In this document: one piece after another, positions 54,627-64,000 of the stretch | Layout of the letters: each line of letters starts with the position of its first letter | Position numbering within the stretch: position 1 is the first letter of the stretch | Assembly (NCBI GenBank): GCA_015501595.1 | Contig: JADNRX010000003.1 | Coordinates: 124,001-188,000, forward strand | DNA: 64,000 bases | From: Hymenopellis radicata | Taxonomy: Eukaryota; Basidiomycota; Agaricomycetes; Agaricales; Physalacriaceae | Reading direction: 5' to 3' | Translations under genes and position numbers: made by a program | The notes under the pieces: model-generated | What the model was told of the DNA's origin: nothing | What the model saw: only the letters and a program-made list of their open reading frames with translations | The model's database searches: none

Positions 54627-56305
54627 TCAAACATGGAAAGACTGCGAGGCAGTGAAGTTGACAATCGGCTGTTGCGGTTCATAGAGTGCTTCAAGGAAGC
54701 TAATATCCCCTTCACTCAACTCCAGCTGCAGAGAACCTAAGACGTGGTTATGCGTCAAGAGTATATACGACAAATATCCAGCAAGACTGACTGATAGCGG
54801 CGGCAAGGTGGCGCGGGGAAGGAGGGCTGATGACCAGGGCGTCCACACCTAAACGCGACATCAAGAGGGCGCACACAATTTGGTCAAAATACTAACCTGG
54901 TTTGTGCACACTCCATGCGATAGCTATTTTAGGGATAGTCGCTTCCTTGGCTCTGGCGACGGCTTCGACGCTGTAAAGTTGAATGAAATCGGCATTCCGC
55001 CTCGTTATGTAGTAAGGACGCTTTCACTCACCGGCTGATGGTCTCTGCGTGCCACAATTTTCGGCCACCAGGAATCCTGCAAATGTCTTTGAAAAGAGCG
55101 AACGTCCATAATTCATAGAAACGCACCTATCATCAGGCTGTCGGACCTGTTGTTCGAGTGGCGTAATCAAGGCACCGCGCGCGAGAGTCGACCACGGAAT
55201 GCACGACACGCCATAGTGCTACACCAAACGGTTCGTGACTCGCTGAAAAGCAGCTCAGATCTTACCTTCAACATAGGAAGCATCTCATGTTCATCCTCTC
55301 GGTAAAGTAGATTGTAGTTGGTCTGCAGAGAGATGAACGGCGTGAGTCCGTGGGTGATCGCGTAGTCTGTGTTCAACAATCAAGTCATCTGATTGATGTA
55401 TGCGCAAGCCACACACTTTGCATAGCCTGAACTGGAAACAATTAAATAAGGCCCGACGTAAGGTATGATGAAGGAGACGCACATTCCCAAGCACGGCAGT
55501 TCGACATCCCGATGTAGCGCGCGTATCCTAGATTGACGACGTCGTGAAGTGCTTCCATCTGGAGACCACCGTGAGAACTAGGACACGGTTGTGTATTATG
55601 TGGGACATGATAGTTACTATTTCTGGGATGGGCGTCTCTTCGTCGAAGCCATGGCATTGGAAAACATCGACATAGTCCATCTGGAGACGTTCCAAACTCT
55701 CCTTGATGGAATCGAAAATATGCTGGTGGAACAATTCAATGCCAACCATAATAACTTGTTTCAGCCCACCTTTCGACTGAGACCGTGTTGGTTGACATAT
55801 CCAGCTTTATCCGCGTTCGCCCTCATATTTCCATGAAGGTGTTCGCTATAGCGGCGAGTGACTGGGTTCAGCACCTTGATCCCAAACCGTTGAACATCTT
55901 CAAGGGAAGCGACTGTTCAAGCTCACCTTGGTCATGATCACAATAGCGTCTCGCGGAATGTCGTGCGCACGAACAGCCTTGCCCAAGATGACCTCTGATA
56001 GCCCGTTGGAGTATACCTGAGAATGCATCAGCGAAATGCCCAAACTGTGAATGAGACGATCCACCCACATCAGCGGTATCAAACGCATTCACCCCCATAT
56101 CGTACCTATAGCGAAATGAATTTGCTTACCGTGGCGAGGAGCGAAGGGCGACATACGCTGCCTTGATATCACGAATCGATTCCTCTTCGTTCTTGACCCA
56201 ACTGTACCATTCGGACGTCCCATATCCTACACAGCCCAAGATGATCTTGGACACCTTCAATCCGGACGATCCAAGCTTCACTGCTCTTGTCAGATCGTCC
56301 TCCAT
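54627..56305 (-). CDS. Aldo/keto reductase
   Basis: The ATG at 56305 opens MEDDLTRAVKLGSSGLKVSK, a typical AKR beginning. The catalytic tetrad is present: NAFDTADVYSNG (Asp and Tyr, joined across an intron ending ctcag), MTK (Lys) and FQCHGFDEET (His). Further blocks are KHIFDSIKESLERLQMDYVD and ARYIGMSNCRAWE, then THGLTPFISLQTNYNLLYRE and YGVSCIPWSTLARGALITP. The stop is at 54627. The family reduces aldehydes or ketones with NADPH in the cytosol; the substrate cannot be read from the sequence. At least seven short introns. Confidence 0.83.
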
Positions 56306-58172
56306 CCCAAACAACGAAGCTGCTCACCATAGGGCATATTCCCGTGGCGTTGCATGGCGACTGATGGATGATATACAAAGAGGGCAACCTCGGCAATTTT
56401 TATTTCGGCGGAGTCTGCGAAAAGTACCACGCCATAGTCGTTTAGGCCTTCTAGCGGTATTCCAATCCGGTCGTGAACACTGACGCTCGTCATCGCTGCG
56501 CACATTGCTGTTTTCGACCACGACCAGGCCAACGAACGATTTACGCCCAGCCCGGAGGATCTCACTGTCAGTGATGGCAGTATCAGCAGGTGCAGGTGCA
56601 CTGAGAAACGTGCACAACGTGATATCCGCTGTGAGCTTCCACCGTTTGAACTAAAACGCCTCTGAGTACCCAGACAGAACAGAGGGGGGGTCGCAGACAG
56701 CCTCGACTCGCATAAATGTTATTGCCACGGTCGCGGCGAATACCCTATTTCTATGTAAACGTCGCCAGCCACAAGTCGTCGCGGCCAGAGCACTTCAGTG
56801 TCAATCCGGGCCTCTTTGAGCTGATACTGGCGCAAATGCCAATACAGTCTTCATGGCCATGATGTCGAGAAATACTGGTCGGTTTGGCGGACAAGTCGCC
56901 TGATCTTACTGAACTGGACAAGGCCGGGGTGGCGATCCAATACTCGACACGACAGACGACCTTCGAGCCCACATCGGCCAGTCACTTTACGACCATGGTA
57001 TAAAGTACGCGATTCGGACGACGCTTTGATTTTCGTCGGCTTCTTGCCTTTTTTGTCTCTATGTGGCGGGAAGGTGTGTTCTGAGACGTAAACACGCTGA
57101 CTTTGCCTCAGTAAATGAAGAATAATGGTAATCTCTAGAGCCCAACCGTTTGCTTACCTAGCGTTCTCCCAAGATATCGTCGAGGCCGACTGCCGGTATG
57201 TTTTCTGAGTTCAGAAATTGAAGATTCCGAACTTATAAGCGAGTTTACCTAGATGGCAGGTAGTCTCCGGTTGATGCAGGAGGGCCCACCATTCGCTTCC
57301 GTCGCACATACATCTTGCGTCGTGATTGCCCCTTCAGCGAATTTGATAATTTGAGGACGAAGAGAAGACTGCGGGGGCGATTGTATGAGTCACTGGTACG
57401 TCCGCTTGGTAACTGAGAGAATCATGCTGAGGACCTCTTACCTAGGCAGAAACTAAACGAAACGCACCAGGTGAGGCCATCCGTGGCATCCTTATCTTCA
57501 GTTGCACGATTGTGCTCTCTACGTCGTCAATGACCGTCATTCATGGACATGACCAATAGATGATGTTGTGAGACGTCGGACCAGTTCTGTCGGTCTCTTC
57601 AGTGTAGAGTAAGTGCGGTGCCATTGCCGTGCTGGATCGATGCGCATAAACGAATGCGTCCCTAACGGATGGTTCGAGCTTCGCAGTCCTCCGTGTGAGG
57701 AAGGACAATGACGCACTGCGACCTGCAGATCCGCGTTGATGTGCAGGTCGTATATGGAGTGAATGAGTCTCCCAGCGAGGATTTTCTTGACCAGGTAGCC
57801 GAATTGGACCATTCCATCGGAAGCAGAGGAATCCGTTGTTGCCGCAGAGAGCCTGGCTAAACCAGGCTGTAGGAGGCCGACCTAAGCCATGCCAGAGTAC
57901 CAGTGGACGGGGAGACCTGACAGATGCTGCGCTGGAGCACAGAGCCCAGAATATGGGCAACGGTAACGGAGGAAGGCTTATAATTCGGAAAACCCTAACC
58001 TTAGTCAGTGCTCCCTAAGGAACGTGATTTCGTTCACAGGCTGCGAGTTCACCGTCATCGAACATACTTACAACATGCGGGACATTAGCTTGCTGCAATA
58101 GTACAGGTTGGGTCCGCTGTTGTCGCCGACAAACCCATAGACATTACCACGATCGAAATTAGTTCTCCTCGC
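56306..58172. other. Gene-poor region
   Basis: I see no supported gene in nearly 1.9 kb. Minus-strand frames at 56290-56617 contain one protein-like stretch (YGVVLFADSAEIKIAEVALF), which may be an exon of a lost or unrecognised gene, but there is no splice chain. A single aaaccctaacc motif lies near 57990. Confidence 0.4.
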
Positions 58173-58606
58173 TCACCACTCCTGAATTCCGTTTCACTCT
58201 GCCTACAGTGCGATACTCACCATCTCTTACAGGTCTACAAATCCTGAGCTAAGAGTTATAAGGACTGATCCTCTCTGAATAGACTGAATGATTGCAGCTA
58301 GTCACAGACCGACGATGTGTCGCACGCCCCCAGGTAACCTCTGCCTGCAATATGAACAAGCGTTGATATAGTAGTTGTAGAGTAGTGTAGTCGTAGTGTA
58401 GTATATCAATGCTTGTTCATATTGTAGGCATCAGGTTACCTGGCTAGCCCTCCTCCCCCGTGGTCAGTTGAGCAACTCGAGCATGGCCAGCTACCTAGAG
58501 TTTCCTGACGGGCGTGTAGGACTGACTGAGGCTCTACACTCGACTGCTGTGAAAGTTCAGTCCATTAACGGGACAGGACAGACCTTTTGTTTCGCTTATG
58601 TTGACT
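58173..58606 (+). repeat. Dispersed repeat with internal hairpin, copy 2
   Basis: About 434 bp, closely matching 48503-48950. The hairpin at 58330-58443 is kept. Within its arms, the left T of copy 1 (aagtg) is C here (aagcg) and the paired right A is G, a compensatory change. The loop differs in the number of GTA units. No gene is supported in it. Confidence 0.8.
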
Positions 58607-60317
58607 TATGGTCAATCCCCAGGTATTCACGCAGGTCCAATATGATATTCTGAATCGTATAAGGTTTAAAGTTCGTGTCGTACATTGGATGCTGGTCCGT
58701 ATCGATAACCATCCGCAACCTGCGTGAAGCGAACGAGGCAAGGGCTACTTACTGCAGTTATCGCAGCAAATCAGCTGGTTGATCTCGAGGCAGTAGAACT
58801 CGTGATTCCCTACCAATACCGAGCGTCCGCAGACGACGCTAGGGTCGCCGTCATTGTAGTATTAGCAGTTATCCTTGCTCTGAAGAGCCGCGTTCATCTC
58901 GCGCTTAGATTTCAGATCCATTTTGGGACTGGCGCTGACCGCGACGGCGGCGGAGAGAACGAACATAACGAAGCTTTGGAACTGCATCTGAATTACCGGT
59001 CAGTATCTACTTTGAAGACATCTGAAGAAAGAAAGAACCAGTTGGCCGGCTTTTGAATAAATCTCGCTTGCAGGGATCATTCCCGCGCAGCCCGTTAGGA
59101 TGTGGAGCAACCAGAAATTATCGGCTGCGTTTGAACGCGTCTTGCTCGTGTATGTAAAGGCCACTGCGCTTTAATGCGAGTAATCCCGTCATACTGTACG
59201 AGTCCGACGGTTACGCCACACCCTCAGCTCAAGCGCCACTTTGCGCCGTAAACACCACCAGTCAATAAGTCGCTTGAGTCAAGATGCGGACATCCTCCAG
59301 CTTTTGAACCTCTACGCAGGTACTAGACTTCGTAGACAATGCTTAAGACACTCGCCAAGAAAATTTGCCCAGTCTTGTGAGGCCGGCATACCCGCAGAAA
59401 AGGTGATAGACGCGTCGTTTCGGGTACAGAGGGCGTGAAGGTCATTGCTGGTCATTAATTCAAGACGTCCCAGACTCGATGTGCCACACATTAGGTAGAA
59501 AAACAGTCCACTGAAGCCCCCCAGGTTGAGGTCTAGGAAGATCCAGTCGTGAGCAAGAAGCTGGAGCGGTCACGAGCAAACTCGGTCAAACTCGCGTTCC
59601 ATTCAGGCCGTTTCAGGTGAAAGGTGCGTTTGATGTCCTCCCCGTGAGACGCGAAACGGGCGCCCGATGGATGACAACCTTCGGAAGCTTGGCGAGTGCG
59701 ACTTTCTGCAACAACAGGAAATCCTGTTAACGTTGTGGGCATCCCGCACTGGCAGGCGTCCCGCCCAGATTGAGAGCACTAGCAGGTGTGACTACTATAC
59801 TTGTGGTAGACCGATCCTGCATGGCAGGGTGGGAGTGGCAAAAGCCGAATAAACGATCGCACGCGACCTCCACCAAGTCACCGACGTTCTTCTTCAAGCT
59901 TCAAATTATATGTACAGTAGTCTCAGTCTGTGCTTCGAAGACTATTTCGGAATGGGCGCGTCGTTGGCCGCCTTGTTGCCGCCGGGCTTCTGTCAGCTCC
60001 CGGGCGCTCCGGGACCAGAGCGGTGACTATGCTGTTGACTAATCGCAAGCTCGCAAGCTCAGTTCCCGTCTCTTCTCACAACCTTCTCGGCGTTTCTCTT
60101 CGCCTGTCGCTCTTTATTTTGGCTTCCGCTCGTTTAAAATGTCTTCTGTGCATCGAAGAGTTACTTCTTTGCCACGCAAGGCCTCGGACGCCTCTCTCTC
60201 CTCCGCCGCTCATTTTGCCACCTTGGAATCCCCCTCTGCATCAATAAGCGGTCACGTATGTCCTATCTTCTCTGAAAACATCAGTAACTGGGGTTTATTG
60301 TTTGTTAGACTAGTACA
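58607..60317. other. Gene-poor region upstream of KRE6
   Basis: No supported gene or RNA. Short frames (for example 59930-60247) are featureless. The last few hundred bases should contain the KRE6 promoter and 5' UTR. Confidence 0.4.
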
Positions 60318-62483
60318 ATGGAGCATGATTCACCGTATTCAGTAGCAAGCCGGTCACAATTGTCCAAAGCCTCCATATCGAGTAAAGTTCGTGATTTAGA
60401 CAATTCGCGTTGTGGCGCACGACTCATCCTTTCTGTCAGTACTCACTGCACGCCGATCCAAGTACCTGGGGATCCAATGTCAGTCCACAATTCGTGGAAC
60501 CGGACGATGACCTGCACAACCCAACCGTCAAGGGCGGTAAGGTGGTCGACGATATGGAGTTGACTTGGTCAACGCGTGGCTTTGCCAACCTTGGATGCCT
60601 GGCTATTTTATGCATGGGGTTGTTAGCGCTTTTGTAAGTTGCCATTTTGTTCTATGATGAAAACACTTTAGAATTTTACGCGTCTAGCGTCGGTTATCCT
60701 GCCATTAGTTTCAATCAACGTATGCGGGACCAAGAGGCAGCTGGAAAGCAGCTCGGCATTAACGCGACTGGACAGGTAGAACGATCCCCCCTCACGAATC
60801 CCCTGCCCAGTCTGTTTTTATTAATTCGCTGCGCAGGTGCCTGTTATCACAGGTAATTTTGCTCTCGTCGATGCCGACACCCCAGAGGAGGCGCGTACGA
60901 AAACATCTCTGAAGGACGGTCAAGAATGGGTGCTCGTCTTTTCCGACGAATTCAACACGGATGGCCGCACGTTCTGGCCGGGCGAGGATCCATACTGGGA
61001 GGCAGTTGACTTACACTATTGGGCTACGAACAACATGGAGTGGTATTCCCCGGAAGCGGTCACGACAGGTGGTGGACATCTGATCTTGACGCTTGAGGAA
61101 AAGGAGACGCACGACTTGCACTACCAAGGCGGGCTTATTCAGACATGGAACAAGCTCTGCTTCACTGGTGGATATATCGAGACAAGCGTTCAACTTCCCG
61201 GGGTTTCCAATGTTGTTGGATTATGGCCCGCTGTCTGGACGATGGGTAACTTGGGTCGGGCAGGTTTTGGGGCCAGTTTGGAGGGAATGGTACCCTTCTC
61301 TTCGCGTTGTTGCCTATAGATCCAGACTCATTCAAGTTCCATAGTGGCCATACTCATATGATGCTTGCGATGTCGGCACGGCACCAAACCAAACCATTCA
61401 AGGCAAACCTGAGGCTGCGCTTACATCCGGATGGGAGGATGCCAACTACGCGCTCTCGTATCTTCCAGGGCAGAAACTCTCGCGATGCACATGTCCCGGA
61501 GAGAGCCATCCAGGACCCATTCACTCTGATCACACCTATGTCGGGCGCAGTGCACCAGAAATCGATCTCATCGAGGCTCAGGTTTGCGTTTCTTTCCATC
61601 CTTTCATGAGACGCCCAATCTCAATTGAGCTCTAGGTCACAGGTGATCCCCTCACGGGACAGGTATCACAGTCTGGCCAATTTGCGCCTTTCAACGAGGG
61701 CTACGTATGGGACAATACGACGGCCAACTTAATTATATATGATGAGGATATCTCCGTGCTCAACACGTATATAGGAGGCAAGACTCAGCAAGCAGCTAGC
61801 GTGGTAACGAACACCGACCCGAACTGTTACCAACTTGGCGGAACAGCCTGCTTCTCAGTTTACGGCTTCGAGGTGGGTGTCTACACGTCTTACCCACTCC
61901 ACATATCCTAATCTTGAAAGTAGTATAAACCGGGATTCGATGGAGCTGTACGTGTTGCTCATGAGTTACGAACTGGTTATGTTGCTCACTGACTTCAGTA
62001 CATCGAATGGGTCTCAGGCAACAAACCCGCGTGGCGTCTCGAAGGTGCCGGTATGGGTCCAGACTCGGCCACAGAGATATCTACTCGCCCTATTCCTCAA
62101 GAACCCATGGTAAGTTCACATGTTCTACCTTTCACCGTCGAGCTTGATCTCACCTTCCTCAGTACATCCTCGTCAACCTTGGCATGTCTACCAACTTTGG
62201 TGATGTCGATCTTGAACATCTCACATTCCCTGCGATCATGCTCGTGGATTACATTCGTGTATATCAGGACCCGAAGAATATCAATGTTGGGTGCGAGCCG
62301 CCAAACTTTCCAACACAGGACTATATCAATACGTACGTCTTCCGACCTGGCTGGCGTATCAGTTCTTGTGCTTATGAGCCATTTAGATACATCGAAGCAT
62401 ACACGAACCCAAATCTAACGACATGGCGCGACGACTATCATCAGACGTTCCCCAAGAACTCGCTAGTCAATGGGTGCGATTAG
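60318..62483 (+). CDS. KRE6: KRE6/SKN1 family GH16 beta-glucan synthesis protein
   Basis: A type II membrane protein. The cytosolic N-terminus (MEHDSPYSVASRSQLSKASI, then an intron to YSLHADPSTWGSNVSPQFVE) is followed by one membrane segment (FANLGCLAILCMGLLALL). The large luminal GH16 domain has VLVFSDEFNTDGRTFWPGED, GGHLILTLEEKETHDLHYQG, VGLWPAVWTMGNLGR, the catalytic PEIDLIEA (E-x-D-x-x-E) and IMLVDYIRVYQDPKNINVG. The tail is AYTNPNLTTWRDDYHQTFPK, with stop at 62483. KRE6 acts in the ER/Golgi and at the plasma membrane in beta-1,6-glucan formation. All exons join in phase; the frame is intact. Confidence 0.92.
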
Positions 62484-62852
62484 TCTTTTTTCTTTCTATT
62501 GGACATTGTCGTGGATACCATTTTTGCTTTCGTGCGCATCGGCTGTTATCCTTATCTATGCCTTTTCATCTCTTCGTTGATCGATTGATGTATTAATTCT
62601 GCTGTGTACTGTATCTGCTACATGAATATCGAATGTGTTTTGAACGTTATCACCCGTCGCTTGAGCGTACTGAACGCACTTCACTAATCTGCGGCGGCGG
62701 AGAACGAAACGGAATTCAAAGTTCCTGCTCGTGGTAGTCACCAAGTCTTCATAGATACACTTGAAAACGGCCAGACGGCTGTTACCCCCTCTTCTACAGT
62801 GAACAATGGATGAGTATTGATTGCTTCTATCTATGTGCGATGTGATACAGTG

Positions 62853-64000
62853 TTACGACCATGACGAAAAAGAATAAAGTAGAATTACAGCAGAGTAAAG
62901 GCACAGCAACGCGTATTTCATGAGTAGGAGGGGGGACCTGGATGAAGAATGAGGGATTTCTTCGACAGGTGATGAAGGGACAGCCTTACCAGGCGAACGA
63001 GAGGCATTTTGGAGAACATTGATGACGGACGCCCTCTCTTCCTCAGACAAGTTATCCGCGAGACGCATCAAGCCGTTCATCGTCGCCTTGCGATCCTCCT
63101 TGGTCAGCTCAAGAAGACGCCGCAGGAGATGATCAGCGCGTAGTTGAGAGACAGTCGCGGTGAGATCCAACGCTTCCAATTTGTCGGCCATGTCGCGATA
63201 CGTAGTAGTGGCGTCGATCTCCGCAAGCGTGTCCAGTAAGCGCGAACGGTACTCAACCGTCGAACCAGGACTTGCTTCAGCAAGATCACGAAGGGCAGCT
63301 GAACGAGCAACACGAGCACGGACGGCCCAGTAGAAGTAACGCCGCGACTCTTTCCAGACGGCAGACTTAGCGCATCCCTTCGCTTCCATACGGCCAGTAC
63401 GACTATAAAAGACGTCAATGTAAAGAAGGAAAGAATAAACAGCAACTTACTCGTGGAGATCTGCGAAGAGAAGAGCCATTTGCTTATACGTCGGCATGAG
63501 GATCTGCTCCCGCCTCTCCAAACCAGCGTTGTCCGCTGCACGTTCCTCGGGAGTCTTGTCGGCGTCTTTGCTACCACGTTTGAGGGTGGAGTACTCGTCG
63601 TCGAGTCTTTCCATCAATCCCAAGATTTTCTCCCGACGCATCTTGATTTCGACAATACCTTCGGGCTCCAAAACACCCGCGCGCGCGTCGACATCGGCGT
63701 ACATCTCCATCTGTTCCTTGTTGATAGAGGGGTCGAGTACGACCCAAGCACCTCCGCGGAGTTCACCATTGGGAACGATGTATACGAAGATGGGCTGCTT
63801 GTAGCTTGACAGTCCATCGACGATCTTCGAACCCTGCTTCAGGACTTCGTCATACATATCCTGCTGGCCGCCAGAGAACCCACGCCAGTTGGCGAAGATG
63901 ATGAGGGGGAGACCTTCGCGGTTGAAGTCAAAGATGGCTTGAGCAGTCTTGTACGCCGAGTTGGGGTACCAGACTTGGCCGGCTTCCATGATGTGCTGTT
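62853..64000 (-). CDS. ACC1: Acetyl-CoA carboxylase, C-terminal part (partial)
   Basis: The gene runs off the right edge. Two exons are visible (63451 to the edge and 63402-62853, joined by a 48-nt intron). The visible part is the carboxyltransferase domain: GQVWYPNSAYKTAQAIFDFN, then LPLIIFANWRGFSGGQQDMY, LRGGAWVVLDPSINKEQMEM and YADVDARAGVLEPEGIVEIK, followed by the C-terminal helical region (DRTGRMEAKGCAKSAVWKES). The enzyme makes malonyl-CoA for fatty acids in the cytosol. After a Ser/Pro-rich stretch the frame continues into a ~20-residue hydrophobic end (LLLMKYALLCLYSAVILLYS) that is unusual for ACC1. Confidence 0.92.

Noticed and set aside
48503..58606. The direct repeats as LTRs of one large retroelement
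   Set aside because: The DNA between them holds ordinary host genes (GH16, uL23m, phosphatase, reductase) and no RT or integrase; the repeat ends lack TG...CA and primer sites.
1..64000. CRISPR arrays, bacterial operons or phage
   Set aside because: No regularly spaced repeats or prokaryotic signals were found; introns and gene families are fungal.

Overview
This window reads as nuclear DNA of a basidiomycete fungus, most likely an Agaricomycete. The protein genes are dense, lie on both strands and are split by short introns of about 44-60 nt. The gene content fits: KRE6/SKN1- and CRH-type GH16 enzymes, a BAG-domain protein, a DUF6699 protein, F-box proteins, several multipass membrane proteins and a Ngaro-like tyrosine-recombinase retrotransposon. 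There is no bacterial operon structure and no CRISPR. The identification rests on protein families I recognise, not on a database search.

Layout. 0-2.1 kb: the 3' end of a large unidentified gene. 2.8-10.5 kb: a minus-strand Ngaro-like retrotransposon with split direct repeats. Its recombinase gene is interrupted by a hAT-type element and its reverse transcriptase gene by a second non-autonomous element. 11-24 kb: a spliced membrane protein, a frameshifted sugar transporter, a DUF4203 membrane protein, GID9/FYV10 (E3 ligase), a small basic protein, an intron-bearing tRNA-Pro followed by a hAT-like MITE, and a TIM22-like gene whose last codons lie in another inverted-repeat element. 24-32 kb: a truncated copy and the full copy of a BAG-domain gene around an unidentified 403-residue gene, then an F-box gene. 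32-41 kb: a secreted CRH-like GH16 enzyme, the TFIIIC subunit TFC4, and BUD6/AIP3 transcribed divergently from it. 41-48 kb: a second tRNA-Pro followed by a second MITE of the same kind, an unidentified gene, a DUF6699 protein, an F-box protein and a 7-TM-like protein. 48-64 kb: a hairpin-bearing repeat in two copies (48.5 and 58.2 kb), a second CRH-like GH16 gene, mitochondrial ribosomal protein uL23m, a DCR2-like metallophosphatase, an aldo/keto reductase, KRE6/SKN1, and the C-terminal part of acetyl-CoA carboxylase running off the right edge.

How the genes fit together. Three genes act on cell-wall glucan (two CRH-like transglycosylases and KRE6/SKN1), but they are scattered and do not form a cluster. 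Most others are housekeeping genes: Pol III transcription, polarity, ubiquitin ligase, mitochondrial import and translation, lipid synthesis. The most notable structural points are the nested transposons, the placement of two independent hAT-like MITEs just downstream of two tRNA-Pro genes, and a recurring pattern of single missing bases, mostly in short G/C runs, that break otherwise good genes. That last pattern may be an assembly artefact and should be settled before any gene here is called a pseudogene.
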